A stretch of DNA of 50,000 nt from Chrysomallon squamiferum (GCA_012295275.1 CM022666.1:15684272-15734271); one strand, 5' to 3'; numbered from the stretch's first letter, positions 1 to 14,216 are shown. Numbers and translations are program-made. Notes: generated by a model from the sequence alone, not told the origin.

Positions 1-56
1 AAATCGTTTAAGAAATCTGTAAATTTATACATTATATAAACAAAAGAAAACAAAGA

Positions 57-57
57 A

Positions 58-138
<81 letters not shown>

Positions 139-151
139 TAATAATAATATA
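57..151. repeat. (AAT)n microsatellite
   Basis: About 75 bp of nearly uninterrupted AAT units, followed by interrupted copies and a short GAA run. Confidence 0.95.
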
Positions 152-1245
152 CTATGAAGAAGAAGAAGAAAAGTAGTCAAAATTATAACATAAACGTTTA
201 AAAAAATGTAAAAACATTTTTTTTCCTTATAAAATATAGTTTAAAATATAAAAAAAACTAAAAATTATAATTTAAATAAAAACTATATAACACAATGTTC
301 TTAATATATAATACAAAATATATATATTATAATATAAAATACAACAAAAATTTACAACGTAAAGTCCAAAATATTTAAGTTGAAAATCTACCAAATTCAC
401 TCAATTTAAATACAAAATATATAAAAAACAAAAACATATTATAAATTTAATAAAGCGGACGTAATTCAAATACTAAATATGAAATTTATGTTTGTGAAAT
501 AACAAAGCGAGGTAAACTTCTATAAAATATAAACACACAGTAATAATTATAATGGACGGTAGCAGCAGATATTGAAAAAATCCATATCACATATAAAACA
601 TCTCCATATGAGAATTGTCCGTGTATTGATCCTCACCGCTAACCCAGTGGGTTACGTGTAGTCGTAAATCTGCGAACGACGATCGTAACTTAAATTGTGA
701 GAAACTGGGCTGCCTGAAGACAGACGTGAACAGCTGACTCAGAGAACCAAGTTGGATATCGCTTGGGATTCCACTGAAAATTACATTTCTAAGTTTCACA
801 TTAAAAAAAAAAAAAAAAAAAGACGACGAAGTAGAGTTTAATCAATTTGTTGTTGTAATGTGTGGTGAGGAAAATGTTTTTATCATTCCAACGACTGTGT
901 GTGTGGGGAAGCAAACAGAAACAATCACATACACTGATTAACTTTTTAATGTCTCTGTCTGTCTGTCTGTCTGTCTGTTTCTCAGGTCATCTGTTTATAT
1001 CCCCAGGCTTGTTTCCCCAGGCATACATATTTATAGAGACCACTTTTCTTCCTGTCTCCTGTCTGATCCTATTTGTATGTTTTTTTTTTTTTAAATTTCC
1101 TTTCTTATCTAACTCAAACTCTCTGTTTCTCTTTGTCTTTCTGCTCGCTGTTTATTTTTTAATTTTAATTTTAATTTTTTAAGTGTTTTTATTAATCTTT
1201 TTCGCTGTTTCTCGATATATTTTGTCAATTTTTACTCATTGTGTC

Positions 1246-1249
<4 letters not shown>

Positions 1250-1303
<54 letters not shown>
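1250..1303. repeat. (CT)n microsatellite
   Basis: About 54 bp of CT dinucleotides. The serine/leucine and arginine/glutamate frames across it are artefacts. Confidence 0.95.
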
Positions 1304-1307
<4 letters not shown>

Positions 1308-2399
1308 CTCACTCTTTCTCTGTATCTCAAGACATCTCTGAACAGTGATCAATTCTGAAACTAAAGAGAGGTCAGTGCTCTCATTATACGGAAATGTTTG
1401 TTTAACTCGATTACTTACTCTGACAATTAGATGATCGCTTTGAAACAGAACTAGTCGTGGTTGCATTTGTCAGTTTTAGGTCGTCAGGGAATTGTTTTTC
1501 ATTATACAAATAACTTTTCTGTTGAGGCTTTTTTCCTCCTGTTTTGTTTGTTCAGAAAATCACCGGCACAGCGTACTCTGGAATAAAACATTTAATAAAC
1601 TGTTGATTGTATTTTCAATAACATTCACTTAAAAGAAGTCTGTAAATCTAAAACAGCATGAAATTTTTTGTTTCTGTTATCCTGTCTAAAACGTATGATT
1701 TTAATTTTCTATTTTTACTTTTTTTTTAATTTATAGTTGTTTTTACTTTTTTAATATGTTAAATCACTACGTTTATTTTGAAAACAACAAAAAAAGAAGC
1801 AAAAAATAAACAACATAAACAACAAGAATAACACGAACAAAAAACAAAAAAGAACAAAACAAACACATAAGTTGCTTATCATATTAAAACTTCGAGTATA
1901 CACAGACATATATTAATATATATATATATATAGACAAACATTCACAAATACATTTTGTACAAATATACAAACGTACTGAACACATTTATATGCATATACT
2001 TAAATAGATAAATATGCAAATAGATACATTCAGGTACATAAAACATTCAGTAACAAAACCATACATAATACTCAAAAGCATACACAAGGACACAAAAACA
2101 CACACAAAAACACTTATACACGGAAACAGATACACACAAACACTTACACATGTAATACATACACCCGTAACACACACATACACAAAACACACACACACGC
2201 CCGACACTGGCTTAAAGAGTACTGTACACACGTCCTTGAACCAGGGTCACTTGACAAGTAGTAAACAGATTATTTAAGTTGCTGACAAGACTCAAACTCA
2301 CTCGGGTAAACTTCCTGCGATATTTCCCTAGCTGGAATATACAGTTACTGAGTTACGTGTCTCACAGAAACCTGTCTATTCATGGGACATTTTACACGC

Positions 2400-2481
2400 A
2401 AATTCAGACATACACACACTTAGTAAATACACACACATTAAGGCACACACTCGCACACACACACACACACAGACACACACA

Positions 2482-2520
<39 letters not shown>

Positions 2521-2620
2521 ACACACAAACACTAACAATACATCCATACATAAACACACAAACAAACGTTCACATTTGCATACACTCAAAGCATCCCAAA
2601 AACACACACACACACACATT
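2400..2620. repeat. (CA)n-rich tract
   Basis: A CA-dominated tract with its purest part at about 2454-2534. It yields opposed threonine/histidine and cysteine/valine frames that are not genes. Confidence 0.93.
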
Positions 2621-3045
2621 AAAAACTCATTATTCATATTTTTCGTTTACTTTCATACATCTGATGCAGGCCCATTTTTGTTGTCCGACTGCTAGGCGAC
2701 AAGTCATTTGAAAACGATCTCTAATTCGATGCCTTTTCCCCTTGTTATGACGTAAACTCGATTATTCGGGAAACACTTAGTTCTGCCTGCTGATAATGAC
2801 GTAGCACATTAAAGGCGCCGGTGATAAACAGGATGTGACGTTACAATATCTGGAATTAGCCTGGACAATAACGTACTAAAATTTCACGTCTGAGCGATTA
2901 TTTTTAAAGAGAATATTTCAAAATAAATAACAGTTAAGGTTGTATAAGAATCTTGCTCACGAAATAAGACAAGCGAAGTAAGAAAATATGGGGTAATTTT
3001 AAAGTTCAGATATCTCGGCTATCAGAAAGTGTCAGAAACAATTTC

Positions 3046-3750
3046 ACTGTAACCAATCCTTTGATACCAGTCCTTCGTAATTACTCCTTCAAAACCAATC
3101 CTTCGTAATCAGTTCTTTATAACCCTGTCTTAAGAGCAATCTTTTATCAAGCCCTTGTTATCAATTCCTTGTCATCTGTCCCCAGCCACCAGCCTCTTCA
3201 GATTAATATTCTTGTGTACGTGATCAATTCCTTGTTATCGAATCTTACAATTAATCCCTGTTATTCATATTCTTGCTATAAATCCCTCTTCTTTAAATTT
3301 TCTATTAATTCCTTTTCTTCAAACTCTTGCTATAGATTAATTTTATACAAACTTTTGTTATAAATCCCTTTTATTCAAACTTTTGCTATAAATCTGTTTT
3401 ATTCAAACTCTTGTTATAATCCTTTTTCTTCAAACTCTTGGTATAAAACCCTTTTCTTCAAACTCTTGCTATTAATCCTTTTTCTTCAAACTCTGGGTAT
3501 AAAACCCTTTTCTTCAAACTTTTGTTATAATCCTTTTTCTTGCTATTAATCTTTTTTCTTCAAACTCTTGCTATTAATCCTTTTTCTTCAAATTCTTGCT
3601 ATAAATCCCTTTTCTTGAATTTGTTTTGCTATAAATCCCTTTGCAGTCCTTTCATTCTCTTCAGACCCTTGCTATCAATTTCTTTCTTCAACTTCTTTTA
3701 ACAAATGCTTCGTGGTCAGAGCTTTTGCAACCAATCCCTTGCTATCAACC
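3046..3750. repeat. Degenerate minisatellite, about 29-bp units
   Basis: Pyrimidine-rich units of roughly 29 bp containing TTCTTCAAACTCTTGCTAT follow each other most regularly between 3290 and 3620. The flanks show looser copies ending in AATCC or AACCC. Single-base and indel divergence between units points to an old array. No coding function is supported. Confidence 0.75.
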
Positions 3751-4574
3751 CTTTACTGTGACTGCCATGTAACACAGAGACAGACACACAGACACAGGCT
3801 CAACATTTAGCTACGTGACACTTCATCCTTATACGAGATGAACATCTGACGCCAAGTTAGTGTCGTTGTCATACGTTAATTCTATTGCGATGATTATTTC
3901 TTTTTTCTATTTTTACTCTTCTCATTTTTTTTTTATTCTCTTGTCTGCTTAGTTTAAACTTAAACATTTATTTTACGTTTTCCTTTCTTTTTTCCTTTTT
4001 TTTCTTTCTCTCTTTATGAATGTTTCAGAAGAATACAAGTCCATAAAAAAAGCGAACAATGAAAAAGAGTTTTGTTTGTCTTAGTTCATTGATGCATGAA
4101 CGGAATTTGTGAAGTGAGAAACATTTGAAAGTTTTCAAAGACAAGTGTCACAGTTTGACGACTCAAAGTCTACTAAAGTGTTCACTGGAACAAAACAACA
4201 CCAGGAAAACAGATCGAAGAAAATAATAAAATATAAAACGAACAACACATCTAAAAGGAAATTGAAAACGTTTTAAAAAGAAGAATGTGTGTGGAAGTAT
4301 GAACATTATTTTTGCGTTAGTTTATTTAGAATGTATGGAATGCTTTTCCGACAGAAAAGTACAATCTTTTTTTAATTTTCTTTATTATTATTTATTTTTA
4401 TTCGAATTTACGTCATTGTTAATTTAATTTAGTTTTTCGTTTGGTTTCACCTTTATCAACTTAAGTAGTAAATATCACTAAATCTCCTGACAATACAGAA
4501 ATAATTTTAATTTAATTTCGATATAACTGTAATTGTTGTTTGTGTTTGTATAGGTGTATATGTACGTGTAGCTA

Positions 4575-4634
<60 letters not shown>

Positions 4635-4660
4635 TCTATATATCTATATATCTACCTATC

Positions 4661-4705
<45 letters not shown>
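4575..4705. repeat. Compound TCTG/TCTA/GT microsatellite
   Basis: TCTG units pass into TCTA/TATC units and then into (GT)n without a gap, a typical compound microsatellite. A run of about 29 A lies 170 bp downstream, near 4880. Confidence 0.93.
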
Positions 4706-4707
<2 letters not shown>

Positions 4708-4878
4708 AAAATAAAATAAAATAAAAAAAAGACAACGCTAAATCAAAAGATTAGTACGATTATGAAAAACCCACAAAACCACAACATCCTGCCCACATAT
4801 CAATGAATTTTTTACTTCTTTTATGTTATTTTTTAAATGAAACTTAAAGTCCTGGTTCTATCAGAATATCAAAATCAG

Positions 4879-4910
<32 letters not shown>

Positions 4911-5989
4911 AAAACAACAACAGGAAGAAACAGAAAAACAAATGTGTCACGTGATTACAGTATTTACATACTCTATTCAAAATTAATACATCTTCTTTTT
5001 CATTTCTTTCTTTTTCTACTTTCTGCTTATAGTGGCGCCAAAACAATCATTTTCATCATCCAAATCAGCATTCTAACTAAACCTCTTCTTCTTTTAAATT
5101 CATCACAAACATGATGATGATCATCATTTTCTTCTGCTTTTTTTTTTTTTTGTTTTTTTAATTATTTCTCATCATTATCTTAATCATTTTGTTGTTGTGG
5201 TTTTCTTTTCCTTACAATCTTTTTCTTTTTCATACTGATATTCACCTTTTTCTTCTTTTACATTTATCATCATCATCTTCTTGTTTTCCTGATCACCTTA
5301 TCTTTATCTTCTTTTTCTTTTTACTTCTTGCGTTATTTTTTTTTAATATTCATCATCAGTCATCATCGTGATTATCATCATCATCATCATCATCTTCAGT
5401 TTCTTATCTATATTGTTATAAATGTTCCTCTTCATCATCATTCTTTTTTTAATTCTTTTTTTTTTTTTAATATTCATCAACATGATCATAACCACCGTGA
5501 TTTCTACTCCTTTTTTTTTCTTTGTTTCCCTTTTCTTCTTTTTGCTGTTTTTTGTGTTTCCTCTTTTGTTCACTTTAATGGTTAACATCTAAAAACGAAA
5601 ATAGAATTTCTTTTTCTATACTTCATTAAAACCGAATTTTCTCGGAAAATCAATCTGATACAAACGAAAAAGCTACACAATGCAGATTCTTCAGTCTACT
5701 GATTAGAAGAAGAAAAAAAAAAAAATATATAAAAAATAAAATCTCTTAATTCCGTATTGCATTAAGCCTTTAAGAGGTTTTTTTTTTTATTATTATTATT
5801 ATTATTTTTTTTTTTCCGTTTTAAACACATTGTTTATTTTTCCTAGCTACTTTTATTCACGGAAACTGCTGCTTATCTTTTCAGTTTTCTGTTATTTATG
5901 ACAGAGTTAAAGGTGACAAACATGTTACAGTGAGCTGTGTGTTGTTATGGCAAAGAGTTGTTTACAATAATGAGAAATAATGAGCGGCA

Positions 5990-6370
5990 CAAGATAACGA
6001 ACAGTTCGTGATGGAGGAATAGTTCAAAATGGCGAGCTATTCGTGAGAAAAAAAAAAAAAAAAACGACTAAATTGGTCACAGCTGAAATTCTAGATTACC
6101 CGTAGTTCAAAATGTCGAGATAACGATTGCTTCGTCATAATCAGATATTTGATATGAATAACAGTTCAAAAATCACCTGAAATTCGAGATAACGAATGGA
6201 GAATTGTTTATGATAACGAAATGTTCGCGATAAACGACTTGTTCGTTATAGCGAAAAATCGAGATAACCTGAAGCTAGGAGATACTCGATATCGTCACAT
6301 ATGTTCATGCTAGGTTTTTGTTCATAACATTAAATTATTCATCATTGTTAACGAATAGATCGTAGATTAT
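5990..6370. repeat. Scattered GATAACGA / TTCG motif repeats
   Basis: GATAACGA-like words recur about every 30-60 bp, often near the partial complement TTCGTGAT or TTCGTTAT and near AGTTCAAAA. Copies are seen near 5993, 6118, 6188, 6215, 6240 and 6260. It reads as a decayed tandem repeat with dyad character; its function is unknown. Confidence 0.5.
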
Positions 6371-6625
6371 TAATAAAAAATGAGTAGGATTTATTTGCGA
6401 TTACGAAATATTTATTATAAAGATTTTAAATTTTTTGTCAATGTTTTTCTTCTTCTTCTTCTTCTTCTTCTTCTTCTTTTTCTTCATTTTAATTGCTTTA
6501 TTTCTTTATTTCTAAATACCTTGCATTCTTTTTTCATTATTATTATTTTTCTTTGGCGACGACGAAAATTAAAAGCGTTTCATTCTGTGTTGTCCAATTT
6601 AAATCACAGTGTGAATATTTTAAGG

Positions 6626-6659
<34 letters not shown>

Positions 6660-6919
6660 AAAGAAAAAAAAAAAGAAATCTAGTTTGTATTTATAAATGT
6701 GTTTTTCATCGACGTTTTTAATACAGTGTTTCTATTTTAGCTGCTTCTGATAACGGAGTATAAATAATTATTAGTAATGTAATTTTAACAATGCGTGACT
6801 CTGTCACAGCTCATTATGCGACGTGTTGCAGAAAATAACCGAGAGTGAAAATACAAGAGCAAAAAGGTGAATCATTATAGGAAATGATTTGCGTGGAAGT
6901 CTGTGTGATTTTTAAAATT

Positions 6920-6957
<38 letters not shown>

Positions 6958-7746
6958 TATTATTATATTTTTACTTTTATTTTTTTTTTAAATTTAATCA
7001 TTAAGTAATGGTCACATAAAACTTGTCATTAACGTTTTTTTTGGTTTGTTTTTTTCGAAAATCAGTACTCTAAATTCTTCGTGGCCGTTTATTTCGAAAT
7101 TCAATAGAGTGTTTCATGTTATCTAAAGGTCAGTTTATAATGTTCTGTAGTCAGACATCTATAGAAAAAAGTCTAGCAGACATTTCCTGCAGCCATGACA
7201 ACAACTCTTGCAATGGACAAGTTTCTTAATGGAATATGGTGTTTGTCTTGTATTATCAGTCGCAGTAATGACGGCATGAGTTGGTTAGCAACAGCTTGTA
7301 TTGTGCTTGACATCTTACGTGTTGCCTAGCAGCAGCTGGTGTCATATTTGACTGCATACCAGTTGATTTGTAACAGCATCGTCATCACTGTCATCTTCAT
7401 CCTCAGTGGTAGGAATAACACTAACAACAATAACAATAAACAAATAGCAGTAGTAGTAGTAGTAGTAATAATAATAATAATAATAATAATGATAATAATA
7501 ATTTAGAAAAGGAAGAAATACTAAAAAAATAAAAATGATTACAAAGAAAAAAAGTCTCAAAACTTTCTTTCAGTTGACTTGCAATATCTAAGATTTCAAT
7601 TTTTTTTTTCAAAGAAACATTTACAGTTGTATTTAACATCCTATTACTTATTAAAGGCGTTATCATTGATCGTGTATGCCGCATCAGAAATATTAGTTAT
7701 TACATGTCGCATCCTTCACCTAGTACCTTATGCTGTTACATAATTA

Positions 7747-8011
7747 TGACGTCATGTCAACTGTTAAACATTATCTAGTATTTAATTTGATTTCACATAT
7801 GCTGCTTAGCATATTTGTGATTGCATTCTATTTCATACAAATCCCTTAGCAACATCTAGTGTTACATTCAAGGCTGCAAGTAACATTGTATTACATCTGA
7901 CGACATAATAGTGGCATATATGACGTCATATTATTTAGATTAGATTCCTAATGCATATAATAATAGAAATGATTAAAAGAGAAACTACAAACATCTTGCT
8001 TGATGACGTCA
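7747..8011. promoter_or_regulatory. Cluster of three perfect CRE palindromes
   Basis: TGACGTCA occurs at 7747-7754, 7921-7928 and 8004-8011. This is the consensus cAMP-response element bound by CREB/ATF bZIP dimers. Three copies in 265 bp is unlikely by chance at this base composition. It lies about 8.7 kb upstream of the gene 1 start codon. Whether it works as an enhancer or promoter is unknown; the same palindrome is frequent throughout the window. Confidence 0.4.
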
Positions 8012-8912
8012 GAGAATTAATCTGGCCCGCTTGAAACATCCTGTGTTAAGGTCACAAGATGTGAGAATCTCAACTCGATTTAAGAAGATTTTAAATTGTT
8101 GTACAATTAATTCCGAGTGCCGGCAGTATCCGTGTCTTTGACTTAACCTCAGGCGAGTTAAGAGTTCATGTTGATGATGATGATGATGATGTTGTTGTTG
8201 TTGATGATAATGATGACGAATATGAACATTGTTATTCACTAATGCTGTTTATCATTATTTAAAACTATTATTGTTTTTTTCACATAAATCTGCAGACAGC
8301 TTAGAAGACTCCTTATACTATAAGACACAAGAGATCAGATCAAATTTTCCTATCTGGTTTTTATCATCTACTAACTTAAACAGGGTTTAAAAGATTAATT
8401 ATGTATTATATATATATACATATAGTATGTATATGTGTGTGAGTGTGTTTATGTGTCAATACATATATATTCATAAACAGTTCTCACAATACTACAGTGG
8501 TTTCCACTTAAACGTAGCCGCATTTTCTGCTGTTCTTGTTGTTTACAATACGCGTGATTTCAGCACTCAACCGAGTGCACAGTTTGATTAATCAGAGAAA
8601 CGAGCAGAAAATCGGCTGCGTCACTCGGAGATCACGAATCCATAATTCATCGCGATATACCTGCTGACGAGGTTATGCATTGTGCCAATTCAAAGAGGTC
8701 TTTTAGTGTTGCAAAATCAGCTCATGCTGTTTTCAGTTTGATCTGGCGAGCGAAACGCTTTCACTTCTGGTTAAACTAGTTTCGAGAATTACGATGTCAG
8801 TTTAAATTTTTTATTTTATTTTATTAATATATTATAATCGTGACATGGACGTTAATTGTCACACTTATAATATATTAGTATGTCGCCTGTTTGTAAGTCT
8901 CTATATGTGTGT

Positions 8913-8947
<35 letters not shown>

Positions 8948-9177
8948 CATATATATTATTGCATTATATGACAAGTACATTAACATAATTTTAAAGTTAC
9001 AATCTGTATGTCATGTTTGTGTACAGTATAATAGGCACACGTTGTAACTGAGAATAAATACATCATCTTGAGATGACTGGTGTGATATGAAGAAATGTTG
9101 TGACTAAAACACATTACAAATTCGTTGTAATTATCAGTCTACACTACAACGCAATTAGGCATCAACATAATACATCT

Positions 9178-9333
<156 letters not shown>

Positions 9334-9505
9334 GAGAGAGATATGCAAGTATTTGAATGAATATAACGTCTGTGTAAACGCTTTCTTTGCGAATGATAAC
9401 AGAATTATTGCAAGTGGGACGGCGTATGAAGAAAGCAGTGTCCTAAGACACTAATACACGTTGATTCTACGGGTGACATCTAAAATGCGATAGATATGCT
9501 TTTTG

Positions 9506-9860
9506 TTTTGTAAATGTTAATTTAATCAAGAAAGTTATAAGCTTGATAGTGTATGAAAAAATACAAAGTAATATTGACGTAGACGTAACACTAACAGAAT
9601 TGTCTTGTAAATGTAAGATTAATGAAGAAAACTGCGAAGTTGTCAGTGTACGAAACAATACAGAGTTGATGTAAATGTAACTAAAAAAATTTGTTGTAAA
9701 TGTAAATTTGTATAATGTTACTGTAAGTTTGTCAGTGCATGAAATAATCCAAATTTAATGTAAATATGATGCTAACGCACACTGCTCATAAACATTAATT
9801 TTACACAAGATTATTCTAATTTAGATAGTGGATGAAACAGCACTAATTTAATGCAAAAAA
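9506..9860. repeat. Decayed tandem repeat, four copies of about 90 bp
   Basis: Four successive segments (starting near 9508, 9606, 9693 and 9786) share the same order of words: TTGTAAATGTAA, then TTGTCAGTG(T/C)A(C/T)GAAA, then a TTAATGTAAATGTAA-like end. Divergence is considerable. No open frame spans the copies. Confidence 0.6.
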
Positions 9861-9905
9861 AGCATACATTATTTGTTAAGGTACGTTAGAACACAAAGTC
9901 AAACG

Positions 9906-9939
<34 letters not shown>

Positions 9940-9962
9940 AAAATATTTCGGGATAATACGTC

Positions 9963-10174
9963 AACTTGTACAAGTGACGTTTTATACCAACACAAAATGT
10001 CTTGTACATGTGACATTATATACCAAAACAAAATTTATTGTCTATCTGACATTATGTACAACACAACATTTCTTATACGTGTGACATTATATACCAACAT
10101 AAAATGTCTTGTATATTTGACGTTACGTACAACACAGATTTCTTGTACGTGTGACGTTATATAGCAACACAAGA
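9963..10174. repeat. 36-37-bp tandem repeat, about six copies
   Basis: Each unit contains CTTGTACATGTGACATTATA followed by a CCAACACAAAAT-like end. Copies follow one another from 9963 to about 10174. The first copy contains the palindrome ACTTGTACAAGT. Confidence 0.75.
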
Positions 10175-11529
10175 TCGCTCACAGCGAGTCAAACAACGTA
10201 GAGTTTTTTTCAAACTCTGTTCTGCGTATTTCACAAGCCTCCAGGATCCCGCTGTGCACACAAACCTGTAGGATACAGCTGCTCAAATTTGCCTTCATGC
10301 TGGATAATTAGTAGTTAATAAAGTGGAAGTCAGCGGGCTATTGTGCGTTTGTTGACGTCGACAATAATTCATTTTTCCTTTAGTGTTTTTTCACTTGTGA
10401 ATTTATTACTGTGTGCAGTGTTAATCAGACGTCACCCGTGGCTACGTGAACCACGTCCCCAGTCTCCTATGTCGGCGTTGTTGTTGATGACGTGAAGGAA
10501 ATCAATAATGCATCGATGGCTGACAAAATATTTTTTTTCTTTCTTTATCTTTTATTGTTATTATTAAAACCATTATTATTACTGTTGTTATTGTTGTTTT
10601 TGTTGTTGTTTTTATTATTGTTATTATTATTATTATTATTATCATCATCGTCATCATTGTCTTGTTGTTGTTGTTATCATCATCATCATTATCTATTTAT
10701 TTACTTATTTACTATTGTGTTAAGAAGACAAATTAGAGTGGTATAAAGAGCTCGATGTAAAGTGCACTAACTGAGCGATCTAAAATGCTATCTGCGAAAG
10801 TGAGGCTGAGAGTTTCATTAACAACCAGCGGACATTTTAGCTGCTTTAAACGACTTTGAAGCGTGTTTGATTCTGACCCGACAGTAGGTGTGTGCGATGT
10901 CTTCTATTGTCGTCCACATTAGCGCCATCAGAAAATATAAAAGCCTCAGAAATAAAAAGAAAAACAAAACAAAACAAAACAAAAGTAAATCACAGAAACT
11001 CGTGTATTGATTGACCTGTTGGTAAATGGAGACGCTGAAAAGTGGGAGATAATCAAAATACGTGATTTAAATACGTGAGATAAATACGTGATTATAATAA
11101 CACTTTTCTTCTTCTTTTTTTTTTTTTTTTTTAACTGATCGCTTCAGCTGTTTATTGTTAATGGTTAAAATGATCAAAAAAGAAAGAAAATTAGTTCAGC
11201 GTCGATTCAGAAATCAGTTTAGCGTGCATCATTGATGTTCAGTGATGCATTTTAATCTGTGGGGGAAACTGAATTACTGTTTGTTTAAAGTCGCATCAAC
11301 ACATTTTATTATTAACTGTTATTTGTATGTGTGTGTGCGTGTGTGCGTGTGTGCGTGTAATAACTGATTTACTTGATTTTTTTATTTATAGTGATGTTTT
11401 TAATGTAGAGTAAGTTAAAGCGATATTTTTAATAATTATAATAACAATTAAGAGTTTAACATCTTTAATTTGTATATGATACAATAATCACGAAAAATAA
11501 ATAAATAGTTTAAATAACAGTAGAGATAT

Positions 11530-11561
<32 letters not shown>

Positions 11562-12107
11562 TATCATCATCTTCATAGACGCTTTTGCGTTCTACACTGT
11601 ACTTCTTACTTTCTCTCTCCTTTTCTCGTTTTGTTTCATTCTCTCTCTCTGTTTTTTATTTTTATTTCTTTCGTTCTCTTTCTCGTTCATTCTTTCTTTT
11701 ATTTATATTTTTATCCCTGTCTTTTTCCATGTATTTCTTTCTTTTTTTTCTTTTTTTCACTGTGTTTAGCGATAATTAAAAAAACGTTGATTGCGATATT
11801 CGATAAACTATTTTTCTTTCTGCACGTGCAAGATAAAACTAAACACTTTTGTCACAGAGAACGTAAAACAAATTAGTGATCGTGTTATGTGTTTCTAGCT
11901 TTCTATATTTTTGTACTTAAGTTTCGAAATCACTCGATACCCAAGTGTAATGACTACTACAAGAATGATAGTTCCCTAGAACCGCGAGTAGAAAATATAT
12001 GTGACAAGTTAATTAAGTTGACCAGCACTCGTAGAAATGTGACACGCAGTTTGAATTTCTCCTGTTTTATCCTGTAAGGCAAATCACTGCAGCAGTTAGC
12101 CTTTTCT

Positions 12108-12293
<186 letters not shown>

Positions 12294-13047
12294 AATGTCT
12301 CTCTCTCTCTAAATGTCGCTCTCTGAATGTCTCTCTCGTTCTCTTATTTTCTTCCTTTCTTTCATTTTTTCTTCATTTTTTCTCATTCTTTCTTTCTTTC
12401 TTTCACTTTCTTTCTCTTTCATTCCTGCTTTCTTTATCGTTCTCTGTTTGTTTCTCTTTCTTTCTCTCTCATCTGTTTCTCTCGTTCTTTCTTTCACCGT
12501 CTCTCCTTTCTCTCTCTCTCTATCTTTGTTTTTCTCCCCCCTCCCTCTGTCTGTCTGTCTGCCTGTCTCTTTCTCTCACATTCTCTTTTTTTTTTTCTTC
12601 TTTTTCCGAACTTTTGTCATTGGTAAACTGAGACAGATCTATGTTTGCACGCAATCATTTACACAAGTCATCTCGGAGACTGCAATAGTTTGCGTTATCG
12701 ATCATCAACACACAATATGAGAAAAATCACGACCACCACATTTGTGGCCGTCGTTGCAAACAGATTTCACTGCTGACTCATCAGGCTGACCACGTACCTT
12801 ATTTCACATCGTCGACGACGTGCTCTGCTTGCCAAACAGACAACGTCATTACTGGATAATACAAAAAATAATTATTTTCATAATAAAATTATTATTTCAC
12901 GGCGTGGGCTATTAACGGTATTAACTCGCAGAATTTCCTGACTGATGTCAAAAGAATTTTCTATTCATGTTGTTCTGTTTGTGCTATGAAAACATTGTGC
13001 TGCTGGACTCAGTTAATTTATCTGTGTCACTGGTTCAGTCAGGTTTA

Positions 13048-13159
13048 GCACTGAGTTGTCACATCGGTTGTTAGTGTTGTGTAACTGTTACTTTCGTTAC
13101 ACAGCACTGAGTTGTCGCATCGGTTGTTACTGTTGTGTAACTGTTACTTTCGTTACAGC
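13048..13159. repeat. 56-bp direct tandem duplication
   Basis: Two nearly identical 56-bp copies lie head to tail (starting at 13048 and 13104), each beginning GCACTGAGTTGTC and ending with CTTTCGTTACA. Only a few substitutions separate them, so the duplication is recent. Confidence 0.9.
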
Positions 13160-13276
13160 CACACATTATCGCCACGCTATTAAAGGTCAGGTTGTTTGTT
13201 TTCTTGCGCGTAAATAATAATAATAATAATAATAATAAGAAGAAGAAGAAGAAGAAGAAGATTTCTTCTTCTTAAC

Positions 13277-13278
<2 letters not shown>

Positions 13279-13370
<92 letters not shown>

Positions 13371-13436
13371 TTAAGAAAATATTTAAACATATGAATTTAT
13401 TTTCATAAATTCTTTTGGAACACACACACACAGAGA

Positions 13437-13528
<92 letters not shown>

Positions 13529-13551
13529 GAGAGAGAGAACGAGAGAGAGAA
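13279..13551. repeat. Inverted (CT)n / (GA)n pair
   Basis: A pure CT tract (13279-13368) is followed after about 72 bp by a GA tract (13441-13524, with interrupted copies to 13551). The two arms are complementary and could pair as a long hairpin in RNA or as cruciform or triplex DNA. Confidence 0.95.
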
Positions 13552-14105
13552 TATGAAATAATAATGAAATTTATTCTCATATAGTGTAGTTTAGAGAAGA
13601 ATATTGTACAGATATATAGCAACAATTAAAATTGAAATGAACAAACGCACGAGTGTACATAAACCCTTTAATGGTATTTACCAAGCACAGTTTAAAACCA
13701 TATACAAGAAAATAATTAATTATTACAATTAAGATCTCAGATCAAACGACAACAGGTTAATTTAGAAAATATTAAAAATGTTCATGAAAAAGAAAACTCA
13801 ATGTGAAATTTTATAATGATAAATTTTATGTCCATGGTTATAATTTTAGATAACTATAAATAATATAAGGAAAAGAAAAAGAAGGAAAATATATAACAAA
13901 AATTATAAGAACAAAGAGAAAAACAAATTAGATTCACTTTCATCAGTGGCATTTTTCCTTTCTTTCATTGAGCTGGATGGACAAACCAAAGGTAGGCAGA
14001 TACAGATACACACTCACTCAGATACAGATACACACTCACTCACCCACATAAACACAGATACATATAGAGACACACGTACAAATATAAACACTTGCGCGTG
14101 CACGG

Positions 14106-14107
<2 letters not shown>

Positions 14108-14136
<29 letters not shown>

Positions 14137-14216
14137 GTATGCGTGTGTGTGTGTATTTATGTACGTATGTATATATGTATGTATGTAGGTTTGTATATAT
14201 GTATGTATGTATAGGC
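14108..14216. repeat. (TA)n / (GTAT)n microsatellite
   Basis: A TA block passes into GTAT units with GT interruptions, and (CAGA)/(TAGA)-type units follow to about 14365. Confidence 0.9.

Noticed and set aside
13180-13625. Arg/Glu and Ser/Leu dipeptide ORFs (also at 26741, 37829, 39009 and 46763)
   Set aside because: They are pure (GA)n or (CT)n dinucleotide tracts translated.
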